Source: Amorphophallus konjac (taxonomy: Eukaryota; Streptophyta; Magnoliopsida; Alismatales; Araceae). Taken from it: DNA of 64,000 nt. Under the pieces are notes generated by a model. It was not told where the DNA came from. It was given only the letters and a program-made list of their open reading frames with translations, and searched no databases. Shown here piece by piece: positions 54,411 through 64,000 of this stretch. The stretch is from the NCBI GenBank assembly GCA_022559845.1, contig CM040120.1:168498334-168562333 (forward strand). Reading direction: 5' to 3'. The first letter of the stretch is position 1. Every line of letters starts with the position of its first letter. A program made the position numbers and the translations under genes.

Positions 54411-55433
54411 ATTGTTTGTTCATGTGATGTCTTGCATATGTTGTTTATGTCATTTCATCCTTCGTTATGTTATGTTATATTATCTTTCATCCATTTTTGT
54501 GATGTTATATTCAAGTTGTTGGTTGTCTTATATCAAAAAATTCAAAAAATGTCGTTTCCCTTGGCAGGTAAGTCAGGTATGGCTCTCTATCCCTTCTCAT
54601 TGTTGCATTACAATATGGTATCTACATTATTATAATCTCTCAACGACCGGCTGGTTTTCCATGTGTTCTGGAATCTGGTGTTCCCCTTTAACAAAAATAA
54701 TGATGATCTAGGACCATACGGTTAATCGTTGGATAAGCCGCTCGGTTGAGTCGGGTGGGGGACGATGGACTCGGTCTCGCACACTGTTGTTCCAGAAGAC
54801 TCTTCACCCCGTCTTGCTCGATTTAGCAATAATATCCTTGAGTACTTTCTATTTTAGCTTTCTTTGCATTCATTTTAATGACTTCTTTATTTTAGCCCAG
54901 CATGCATCATGTCATTTTGGGCATACATGTCTCGTGATCCGTTCAAGGTTTCTCCTCAACAATGGTTAATTGCACTTCAATTCTCTTGGATAAGAGATTT
55001 TCACTCCACTCTGACTTTGAATGATTTCTCTTATCTTCCCGCTTGGTCTGGTTGGCCAGCGTGATTCATGTCTGGATTTTATTTCAATTTTATCTTTCCT
55101 TTTCCAACTTTTCAGTAGTGTTTCCCTCCGATCCCCTCATTGGTCATGGATTGTGTCCCCGATGACGTTGATCGTGTTTCCTTTTCTCCCTTAGTTTAGT
55201 TCTCTAGGCATGTTTCATCCGCGTCATCCATTCCTTGTGGTTAGTTCGACGTTTTCGGGAGAATTATTGTCGCTTGTTGGTCATAACAGGTGTCTTTTGC
55301 CTTGATGCCTGCTTATCAGTTCTCTGCTTCATCTCTGCGTCATCTCCATTTCACATCACTTTTGCTTTCACTCCATCTCCTTTCCATTTCACCTCCGCGT
55401 TGCTTTCGCTTGTTCCCTTGCAAAGCGGACATC
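54411..55433 (+). other. Noncoding tail of D, second half
   Basis: Colinear with C at 36196-37009. It carries the same splice-donor-like ggcaggtaagtcaggta at 54563 and ends in the PPT. Confidence 0.6.
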
Positions 55434-55446
55434 AAGGAGGGACATC
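55434..55446 (+). promoter_or_regulatory. Polypurine tract of D
   Basis: aaggagggacatc immediately before TGTTGGCACCC. Confidence 0.7.
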
Positions 55447-56043
55447 TGTTGGCACCCATTGTAGCCCGCAAGATTGCGTTATTTCTCTTATTCATCATTT
55501 TTTATGTCCCGAATTACCCATTATTTTTGAGTCTTCCTTGGACGGATTTCGAGCTCATTTCATTGTTCCCTACCCTTTGTACTTCGGAGATCATGATTTC
55601 TTAGAGTCCTGGAGCTTATCTTATCAACTTCCCGCCTTCCAAGTCGACTTACGGCCCATTTAGGTCGACTTTCCATCAAGCATTCGGCCCCTTTCACTGC
55701 ACAGTCTTGAAAACGGCCATTTTTCATCATCTTCTGTTCCTCTATTCAAAATGTGCCATTCACCACAGTTGTTCTTCTTTTAAAGCTCTACAATTTCTTC
55801 ATCTACGCCATTGGCCATTTCTACACCGATTTCATGTTATTCACATTTTTCTGGCGAACTGTGCTATTCACCTACATCCCAGAATTTCTTCTCTCTGTTC
55901 TCGCCCCATTTTATCCCTCTTCCTTTCGTTTTCTCATCTTGATCTATTCATGAAAGTTGTTGATCATTTTGTTATCTACACTTTCTTCTTCTACCACTTT
56001 CGCTAGTTCTGCACCATTTTTGAGATATGCTCCGATTTCCAAA
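55447..56043 (+). repeat. 3' LTR of D, interrupted
   Basis: First ~597 bp of the LTR, matching 45399-46000, then element H begins. The rest should lie beyond H, outside the window. Confidence 0.8.
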
Positions 56044-56341
56044 TGTTGGTTTATGCTAGCGTCTCCTTAAATTTGGAGTGTACCACGTGAGGTACGGGAC
56101 CCACGTGGGACCATCGGTGCTTGGCAGCCCAACCCGCCGCATGGATTATGGGGTCCATGTACGATGCCCCTCATGTCCGCCCATAGCACGATAGTATGGG
56201 GCTCTGCGCTGCCATAAGAAAATACGGTCTAACCTTCGCTACCAGCTCAAGCTTTTAGCGCAATGGTAGGGGCTTGATCCTGTAAACTGGTATCAGAGCG
56301 AGGTCGCGGGTTCAAATCCCAAGTGCCGCTGGGGTTGAGAT
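56044..56341 (+). mobile_element. Short LTR-PBS-PPT unit before element H, TRIM-like
   Basis: A 244-bp LTR-like copy (56044-56287, starts TGTTGGTTTATGC) is followed at once by tggtatcagagc (56288-56299, initiator-Met PBS), 30 bp of spacer and a G-rich PPT-like gctggggttgaga, then a second LTR copy at 56342. That is the plan of a miniature LTR element. Relative to the second copy, the first lacks the terminal 35 bp. It could be a TRIM or a deleted tandem copy of H. Confidence 0.6.
56256..56319 (+). promoter_or_regulatory. tRNA-like A and B boxes (RNA polymerase III type)
   Basis: tagcgcaatgg at 56256-56266 fits the tRNA A box and ggttcaaatcc at 56309-56319 fits the B box, 53 bp apart. The B box lies in the spacer after the PBS, so only this first unit has both. 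No full cloverleaf could be drawn, so it is not called a tRNA gene. Confidence 0.5.
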
Positions 56342-56622
56342 TGTTGGTTTATGCCAGCGTCTCCTTGAATTTGGTGTGTACCACGTGGGGTATGGGACCC
56401 ACGTGGAACCATCGGTGCTTGGCAGCCCAACCCGCCGCATGGATTATGGGGTCCATGTGCGAAGCCCCTCATGTCCGCGCACAGCATGATAGTGTGGGGC
56501 TCTGCACTGTCATAAGGAAATACGGTCTAACCTTCGCTACCAGCTCGAGCTTTTAGCACAATGGTAGGGGCTTGATCCTGTAAACTCACCCCCCCTCTGA
56601 ATTTGTGTCTAGCACCCCAACA
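56342..56622 (+). repeat. 5' LTR of element H
   Basis: TGTTGGTTTATGCC ... CACCCCAACA, 281 bp, with matching inverted ends TGTTGG/CCAACA. A PBS-like cggtatcagagc follows at 56625-56636. Confidence 0.7.
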
Positions 56623-56811
56623 CTCGGTATCAGAGCGAGTCTCTGACTATCCAGATCCAACGATCTATAGAGGATCCTGCCATCTTTTGGTGCAATTTTG
56701 TGAGACTGGGTTTATTGGTTTGAATTCACTGCTTTTAATTGGTATTGATCTGTGTTATTGGCTCATCCTCCGGTACTCGGTGGTTCAAGTATTAAATTCT
56801 AACTATATCTA

Positions 56812-59417
56812 ATGTGCAAGCATGTTAACTCTGTTAATCCACAACTATGGAAGGTTATCTCTCACGGTCCACATAAAATCCCTAAGGATGAGTCCAAGTG
56901 GAGTTATGATCACAAGATGAAAAATGATGAAAATGTGAAAGCTCTAAATCTAACGAAGGATGCAATTAATCCTGATGATTTTCCTTTTATCTCAGGCTGT
57001 AGCACTGCAAAGGAAATTTTGGATGAACCGCTTCGTATCCAAAAAGGAGAGGAAGAAGAATGTCTGGTGGCCAGCCGGAGTGATCACAACAGTGATCAAT
57101 AGGAGGAGACATCATCACAAGTAAGTACCGAATCCGATGAACTCACTTTTGATGATTTAATGATTCTGTACAATGGTCTCTTAGGCAAGTATAAGTTTGT
57201 CAAGTCTGAAAAGAAGAAAATGAGGAAGGTCATGACTTCTGACATAAAGTCTTTGAAGTCTGAAAATGAACACTTGAAATCTGAAATAAGAAGGATTGAA
57301 AATTCTTGTGACAAGTGTATCTCTATACAGAATTTGAATGATGACCTTCAATCTGAACTGAAAATGCAAGAAGAATTAATTGACTCTCGAAGAAAAGAAA
57401 ATGAGAAATTGGAACAAGAAATTGAAAAGCACAAAACTGGAAACAAAGTATTGAGTGAATGTCTTAATTGTAGTGAACAAGAGATTGCTAGCTATGAGAT
57501 ACACATCACATCTTTAGAAAATAAATTGAAAAAGCTTGAAATACTGCAAGATGAAAATGAAGTAATCTGTGAGAAACTTGATGCTATTAAAGCTGAAAAT
57601 GAAAAACTCCAAAAGAATCTGAATGAGGCCAAAACAGATCTAAAACAAGGAATGAATGAACATGATCAGATTCTCATAAATGAACTTGTGCAAAATGAAA
57701 AGCCAATGAAGGAAAATGAAGAATTGAAGCATCTGAATACTGTCATATCAGATAAGCTTCTAATGCTTGAAAATGGAGAGTTCACATCTGATGATGAGTC
57801 TGAGAGAGTGAGTGCATTAATGGAAGAGAATAAAAATTTGAAGGAACAAAACAAGAAGCTCATGGTATTAAATACTGTCATGAGAGATAAATGGTTGACT
57901 TTGTAAGATGGAAAATGTGTGCTAATGGAAGAAGAAGTTAATAAGGAACATGAGCTCAAACAGGAAATTTCTACTTTGAAGAGCTTGAATGATGCTTTGC
58001 ATCAGCAGGTTATTTCCTGTGAAACTGAGATTGCTGGTTACGAAGCTAACACTGCTGATTTGAATTCTGAGATTCAAGATCTGAAAAACTTATTATCTAA
58101 ATTTATTAAGGGAAAGGACAATCTGAATACACTTTTCGGAACAAATGCTAACTTTCAGAAAGAGGGACTGGGTTATAGTCCAGTCAATAAAAGGACAGAT
58201 GGAAATAAAATGACTAATGTGTTTGTGAAGAGTTATGAGCAAAAAATTCATGTTCCATCTATATTTCAATTTACTGCACAGAAAACTGAAAAGCAAGGTA
58301 AAAATCTGAAAGCTGCTTTTAAAAAGAAAAATTTTAATAACAAGAAAGGCAGCAAGCAGGAAATGAGAAATAAACTCTACACAACTTTTGTGAGTAGCTC
58401 AAACATAGATAGTGCTTCTACCTCCTCGTCCTCAAAACAAGTTGCCACTCAAGAGAATCAGAAAACAAATCAGAAAAGAAAAATATTGAATAAGATTGAT
58501 GAGAATAACATGCTGAGAAAGCTCAGGCCAACAAATTTCTTATCAAGAATGTCGAATGCTTTTACTATGGAAAGGTTGGTCATGAGATGGGTTATTGCTT
58601 TATTATGAAGAAGGATGATCTGAAATTTGGTAGAATTCATGCTAGGAATTCTCATGCTAAGAAACCTTCCTTTGTTAAAAAGAAAATAATTCAATACCTT
58701 TACTGTCATGAGATAGGTCATCTCATGCATGAGTGTAGACATATGAAATTAGATGACCTAGCTGCTATAGGAATGCATGACAAACAACTCCATGCTAAAT
58801 ATCATGCAATTCCTAAAAGGAAACTTAATTACTTTCATTGTGGCAAATTAGGCCACATTGCTGCAAAGTGTTGGCATGTTAAGGGAAGAACACTTAACTC
58901 CAAACCTGCTAAAATCCCTGCAAAAGGACATGCATTTTATGAGAATTTTAACAGAATGAATTCTTCATGTTTTAAATGTGAAAAACCTGGCCATAGAGCA
59001 AATCAGTGCCAGTTGTCAAGTTTCAAAAACCGGAACTTTCATGTGCATAATAATAAAAACTTTAATGTTCATGCACATAGATTCAATGATCACAATAATG
59101 TGCATAAAAAGAGCTTCAAATCTGTTACTTGCTATTACTGTGGTCAGTTTGGACATTCAATGTCCAACTGTAAGCTGATGGATCTTGATGATCTTAATGC
59201 TCAAAAACTATGGAGAGCACCCTTCAAAGGTGCCACTATCACTTCAGGACCCAAGACTCCTTGGTACCTGCCTGTGCAAAATAGTTTGATGTTTTGCAGG
59301 TGTGCCTTGGAAGGAAATAAACAAGGGGTTAATAAACTAAGGCACTCAAGTGTGAAAACACCACGTCTGCAATTTTCAGGCCAGCTCTGTGAATTCTGTT
59401 TAAGGTTTGTCATCTGA
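56812..59417 (+). pseudogene. gag of element H: short gag N-terminus, coiled coil, five zinc knuckles
   Basis: Start ATG 56812. Residues 1-65 (LNLTKDAINPDDFPFISGCS, TAKEILDEPL) match the start of a copia UBN2-type gag; most of that domain is then skipped. In phase, with a TAG at 57100 and a TAA at 57904, comes about 350 residues of Glu/Lys/Leu coiled coil. A frameshift near 58540 leads to five knuckles: CFYYGKVGHEMGYC, YLYCHEIGHLMHEC, YFHCGKLGHIAAKC (each missing a Cys), CFKCEKPGHRANQC and CYYCGQFGHSMSNC (both complete), with repeated DDLNA-type linkers. It would bind RNA. Element I encodes a close relative. Confidence 0.75.
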
Positions 59418-61800
59418 GTTTTCTTTTCTATTTTTGATGGTTGCATAAAATGTTAATTTGTTTGTGCATATTCTAACTGAACTTTTCTAAAAATCTGGAA
59501 TGCACATGATAATAGAATGCACTGCATATTTATTTTATGAGTATAATTCATGAGTTTTCTTGCACAATGATCTATGTATTTGTGGCACTTAAATGTTAGC
59601 TTCTTAATGCATTTAGTCAGGGGGAGTTTGGCTGTCCCTACAGGATGACTCATGCCACTCATTGCATATGCATACATGTAGTGAATTGCATAGCACTCCA
59701 TCAATGTTGAAAATTTCAAAAAGGAGAATTGCATTGCATTAATTGAAAACACCAAAAAAAATGTTGAGTGCATGCAATCAGGGGGAGCTCACGAGTACTC
59801 ATGCTTCATACTTGTCATTTTCCTAATTATGACATAAACAATGCGCTTGATATCTATTGCATTTAGTCAGGAGGAGCCTTTGTATTGTTTATAAAACTAT
59901 TAGCTATTCTTGTGTTTTCTCACTGTCAATTCGATAGACCTGAACTGCTCATTCAGTCAACCGATATTTCTTTTGACTAGCCACATTCTCAATTTTTCTG
60001 CAATCTCTGCTCTACCTACAACTCATGTCTTGAACCTGAAATTTCTCTATGCTACACCTTAATTTGCTGAAGAAGAACCTCACTTAAACTCTTGTCACTA
60101 CTGTAAAACTGATCTATGTATATTCCAGACTCAGCTATTGGCTTCTAAGCTGAACTACTCAAGCGCATACCCCTTGCTGCATCATTGTTGTTTTCTGCTC
60201 TCTCTCTCTCAATGAAAAATTTTTATTGTTCCTACTGATTGGTTACATTGTCAATGTTGATTCATTTGAAAGTTGGAAGATTTTAATCTGTGTACCCTAA
60301 TCATAAATCAGACATATTCTGAAAAGAAGAATCTTCTATTATATTGGCTTAAGAATGTTTGATGAATCAAATTGATTTAAGTCTAATGTATTCATTAAGT
60401 TTGGATTTAAAAGACTTGAAAATATCTGAATCATTATTTTAATAAATCTTAACCAAGTGTCTCATGTAATTTCATGTAAAATCTTCTGAAATCTGAAACT
60501 TTAAAACATGGCTTCCTTTGGATAAAATACATGTAGTAAGTATTGTTCTTAAACATTTCAATATATTGAGCATTGTCTGAAATATCTGAAAACATTTGAA
60601 AGAAAACTAAAGTCAGAGCAATGACTTTGTTCGTAGAGAAACTGGGTTCTCTATCAAAGAAATAGAGTCAACCCATGTCATGATGTGTCATAGTTACCTC
60701 TGCTATAAGATGATTGAAAATCTGGCAGAGCAATGGCATGGTTGTGTTGAGTAATTGGGGATTCTGGCCTTTGATCAAGGTGTCTCCTCATGTAAAAAGA
60801 TACTTCAAATTGATAACTATGTTCTCATTGAGAGGCAACATGGTTGTCACACTGAGTAACTGGGTCACTTCACCTAAGACGTGTTGTGCCTCCCGTAAAA
60901 AGGTGTTTATTTAACCAGACTTGCTCAAGAAAAATAATGTTACTAAATAAAAGAAAAATTCAGAAAAACTAAAGACAAGTTCAGTCACACTCATATTTGT
61001 TTAATCTCAATACTATCTTTTGTAACTCCCAAAGGAGTCATTGAGTTTGAATGAGTAAGATAGAAGGAGGTTAAATAAGAATATCATATGTGCAATTGGT
61101 TCATCTTTATTAAAACTTGATTTCAGATATGAGTATTGATTTTCATTGATAAACTTTGTATAGATCATGATTAAATCTTGCTGGTCAACTTAAACTCATT
61201 CATAATCTATTATAATAGAAGAGTCTGAAATTTGCTTATCAAGATTTATGAATTTGGTATCCTGTTGAGAATCTTTATGCCTTATCTATTCATTGGCAAT
61301 CCAGTCAGTTCTGTGCTCCACTCTTGCTCAATATTCTTAACATAAATTGTCATGATCTGAATTTTGTTGACAACTCACCTCCAATTCAAAAATATGTCTA
61401 CTTACTCACTTTGAAGTCTGAATGTTGATTTATCTTGTAAAATTCTTGTACTCAGTCTCTAACTGTTGTTCGACCTGAAAAATTCATTGGTATCCTTTGC
61501 TTACTAATCTTGATGCCTCTTGAGTTCGACCTGGAAAATTCTATGACTTCACCTGTGCTTTTGTTGATATCACTTTTCATCACAATTGGTATCAGTCTAC
61601 TGAGTTTATCAACTAGTGGTATCAGACTTAATTCTGCTTGTCCGACAATAGTTTTGGAAGATTGACTCATCAGTTTTTGTCTGAGATTAAGGGGGGGATT
61701 TGCCTGATTTCTCCATTATTAATACTATTCTTTCCTTTTTGATGAAGTCAAAGGGGGAGAAGAATGGTCTGATATGAATGAGTATGATGAGTTCAAAACT
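59418..61800 (+). other. Noncoding 3' region of element H
   Basis: No gene seen. It holds tgcatttagtcagggggag near 59610 and 59860, atcagggggag near 59775, attaagggggggattt near 61685 and gtcaaagggggagaag near 61745, all PPT-like. A diverged tandem duplication of about 100 bp lies at 60735-60910 (catggttgt...gagtaa..gggg, ending gtaaaaag). Confidence 0.55.
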
Positions 61801-62769
61801 CATGCTTGCTATGCACAGTTATTCAAGTGAGTTGACTTATATTTCGTGAAGAGCAGGAAATCTAAAGATGAGTCATATCAGAAATTCAGAAGCCAATAGG
61901 AAAGTCTGGAATTGAATTCAATCTGACCAAATGAAGCTCTCATTTAGCAAAGTAAGAAGTATCAGACAGAGTTTCAAAAATCAGAATTTAGATGAGAATC
62001 AATCATCCAACAAGAATTATTTGATGATGTGAATCACTGACATGTGGATATGGCAAGATGAATCAAGTGAATAGATAGTGAGAATTCAACCAGTGATAGA
62101 ACTGAAGAATTTCAATGCTCCCCCTGTCTATATGCATAAAATCACTTCTTTTTGGGTTTTCAAAATGAATCAAATGAAATCAACACATGTATGCAAATGC
62201 ACTGACTCCTTTTAACAGAATGCCATATATGACATTCTGAATGTAACATATGCAATTGACAGATATGCAGAGAGTTTGATGATTTATGCTCATGGACACT
62301 TGGACTGATCTATGTACAGCATGACCCATGGTACCAGGCAGAGGACTTGGTCTTAAGGATCACCTCACACATAGTAAGAACCTCTAGACAGATTTCATCT
62401 GCCCTTTAGTTGCTTACCATTTGATATACCATAATGATCATACATGACAATGAACTATATGCATCCATTTTTCAATGAACTATGCAACACATGTTTGTGT
62501 AAGATATATAATGTAATACAGACAAATTTCAAACAGTATTCATATGCATTTGATGTGTTAAAGTCAATTTCAGATATGAGAATGTATGCATGAAATTCAG
62601 AATACAGATCAAACATGATATGCATCTAACAGAAGAACTCAAGTAATCAACCTGACGAGTACAAGGATGTTACCTGAATTTTGCAGACACGGTGTTTTAC
62701 CTAGTTCGGTGCCTTGGTTTATTACCCATTTTATTTCTCCGCTCTAAGGCACACCTGCAAGTTAGCACA
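61801..62769 (-). other. Noncoding 3' region of element I
   Basis: On the minus strand this follows I gag and matches H just after its gag (ttgcaggtgtgcctta..., taataaaccaaggcac..., cgtgtctgcaaaattcagg against 59297-59390). A PPT-like agacagggggagcatt lies near 62110-62126 on the minus strand. No gene seen. Confidence 0.55.
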
Positions 62770-63790
62770 TTATTTGGCATGGGCAGGTACCCAAATAGTC
62801 TTGGGTCCTGCATGGTTAACAGCACCTTTGATGGGTGCTTTCCACAGTCCTTGGGCTTTTGAGTCATCAAACATAATAAAACGACAGTCATTCATGGAGT
62901 GCCCAAATTGCCCATAGTAATAACATGAAACAGCAGGTTTTGGATATCTTTTCTGCATATTAGCATTATCATGGAAAATTTTCTTTTTATTTCTACCATG
63001 CACATTATCCCTAGCAGGGTATCTAGCACATTTGAAATTCTCATTTCTACACTGGACATGCCAACAGTCCTTGACTGTATGGCCATGCTTTCCACATTGA
63101 GAGCAGCTAATGGGATTTCTTCTGAAAGAGCCTAACCAGCATTCGGTGGCCTTGTGACCAGATTTTTTACAATTATAGCAAGTGATGTGCTGGTTTATAG
63201 GAACAGATTTGTTCTTATTAAAATCATGTTGGTTTGCAGAGAATTTTGTATGATATGAATGTGAGCTTTTCTTACCATTTGCAAACCAGCATTGTGCACC
63301 TACATGTCCTACCTTACGACAATTAAAGCAAGTGATATTCTTTTTGTTAGTGGCAGGAAATTTCTTGACAGAGGAACCCCTAGCATGCATTTTTCTAGCA
63401 TTCAGATCATCTTTATCTTTCAATTTACACTCATGCATTAAGTGATCAATTCTATGACAGTAATGGCATGACATTTTCTTTCTGTGTGCATGTGTATGTG
63501 TGTGCGTGGATGATTTTTGAACATCATGCAGTGAAGTGGCAGGAACCTTTTTGTTCTTAAGTGGATCAGTTGGTTGTATAGATTTCTGAGCCGAAAACTG
63601 AAAAACATGTGGGTTTTGAGAAATGTGAGAAGTAGAGCTAGAAACAAAAGATGTTTGAATTTTATTTTCAAAATTCTTTTTATTTATAGGGTTATAGCCC
63701 AACTCTTCCTTCTGAAAGTTGACCTTTGTTCCCAATAGCTTGTTCAGATTATCTTGCCCACTAACAAATTTAGACATGGAAGCTTTCTTA
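62770..63790 (-). pseudogene. gag C-terminal part of element I: multiple zinc knuckles
   Basis: Minus-strand frame, open over about 340 codons. After a Ser/Lys-rich segment (FVSGQDNLNKLLGTKVNFQK) come CHYCHRIDHLMHEC, CFNCRKVGHVGAQC, CYNCKKSGHKATEC and CSQCGKHGHTVKDC, all complete C-X2-C-X4-H-X4-C, then CYYYGQFGHSMNDC with a Tyr replacing one Cys. It ends GPKTIWVPAHAK at 62770. It is the counterpart of the 3' half of H gag and better preserved. The open frame runs on to 63852, but above 63790 it reads a different element's LTR, so the first residues are not gag. The 5' part of gag is lost. Confidence 0.75.
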
Positions 63791-64000
63791 TGCGGGACGG
63801 ACTGAGGAGACGACACTATATGGGATGGACACGACTCAACCAGCAACGACACGACTACTAGAGCGACCTCGGCTCGACACTAAGAGCTCCTACAGGCTAC
63901 ACGTCGCTAACAGAAGTGTAAACTCACTCGTCGTCCCCATGCGAGGGAAAGCGTGGATCGTGCACGGTTAAGGAACCGGCAGAGTTCAAGGTAGTCCGAC
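63791..64000. repeat. LTR edge of a distant relative of element E
   Basis: Starts tgcgggacgg and shares spaced strings with the E LTR start: cgactcaacc, gcgacctcggctcgacacta, agctcc, gcgagggaaa, aaggaaccggcagagt (compare 13682-13920). It interrupts element I and continues out of the window. Only one end is visible. Confidence 0.6.

Larger units (their letters stand above)
45399..56043 (+). mobile_element. Element D: polymerase-less Tat-like element
   Basis: 5' LTR 45399-47170, PBS 47176, leader, gag 48668-50630, an unrecognised frame 50621-51658, Ser/Pro repeats, a tail colinear with that of C, PPT 55434-55446, and a 3' LTR from 55447 that is interrupted at 56043 by element H. The LTR pair is about 92% identical by eye over the first 280 bp. 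RT, RNase H and integrase are missing altogether. Its cis-acting blocks match C, so it was probably mobilised by a C-like element. Confidence 0.8.
56344..61800 (+). mobile_element. Element H: gag-only Ty1/copia-like element
   Basis: Short LTR, PBS, one gag frame (56812-59417), then about 2.4 kb of AT-rich noncoding sequence with repeated cagggggag tracts. No protease, integrase or RT. The 3' limit is approximate: H and the inverted element I meet somewhere between about 61800 and 62100. The gag start and the coiled-coil/zinc-knuckle layout resemble SIRE/Maximus-type copia gag, but the lineage is inferred. Confidence 0.65.

Noticed and set aside
54099..54711. Overlapping 178- and 202-codon Cys/Val/Ser-rich frames
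   Set aside because: They arise from a low-complexity T/C repeat in D's noncoding tail and have no homologous frame in C.
56256..56345. A genuine tRNA gene
   Set aside because: A- and B-box-like strings are present but no acceptor or anticodon stem pairs properly, and the sequence is part of an LTR unit.

Overview
The window looks like intergenic heterochromatin of a flowering plant. Nearly every base can be given to a retrotransposon and I found no intact host gene. Evidence: Ty3/gypsy and Ty1/copia gag-pol fragments on both strands, plant initiator-Met tRNA primer-binding sites (tggtatcagagc), long TG...CA LTRs, an L1-type LINE ORF1 with a DUF4283-like domain, and plant mobile domain (PMD) reading frames. 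Almost every frame carries stops or frameshifts, so this is a graveyard of nested, decaying elements. The species cannot be read from the sequence.

Layout, left to right. (1) 1-5521, minus: the 5' part of a Del/Tekay-like chromovirus (RNase H, RT, protease, gag, PBS, 2.2-kb LTR), cut by the window edge. (2) 5522-5924: unassigned. (3) 5937-10400: a LINE-like non-LTR element bounded by a 12-bp target-site duplication (TSD), with ORF1 and poly(A) but no ORF2. (4) 10413-13606, plus: a Tat-like gypsy remnant ('F'), gag knuckle to integrase N-terminus. (5) 13607-13673 and 42097-45398, minus: two sides of a non-autonomous element ('G') with a plant-transposon-protein-like frame. (6) Inside G, 13679-42091, minus: an RT-less chromovirus derivative ('E') with two 2.3-kb LTRs and TSD ACCAA. 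(7) Inside E, 17390-38756, plus: a 21.4-kb Tat-lineage element ('C') with TSD ATAAG. Its left end is a 2.4-kb inverted repeat of LTR halves. It carries gag-pol and two antisense PMD genes, one with seven phase-0 exons. (8) 45399-56043, plus: element 'D', a relative of C that lacks RT, RNase H and integrase and has an unrecognised frame in their place. (9) 56044-about 61800, plus: a copia-like gag-only element ('H') inserted in D's 3' LTR and preceded by a short LTR-PBS-PPT-LTR unit with tRNA-like boxes. (10) About 61800-63790, minus: a second gag-only copia-like element ('I') facing H. (11) 63791-64000: the edge of an LTR distantly like E's.

How the parts relate: C and D share 5' leader and 3' tail blocks although D has no polymerase, so D may have been moved by C-type proteins. 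H and I share the same gag-then-noncoding architecture, so they look like a family that spread without pol. Nesting order (G, then E, then C) fits divergence by eye: E's LTR pair differs more than the two arms of C's palindrome. The most unusual signals are the palindromic LTR terminus of C, the intron-containing antisense PMD genes, and a recurrent paired motif (ACGG...CCGT) that forms a 5 x 100-bp array in C and recurs, in variant form, in unrelated LTR families here.
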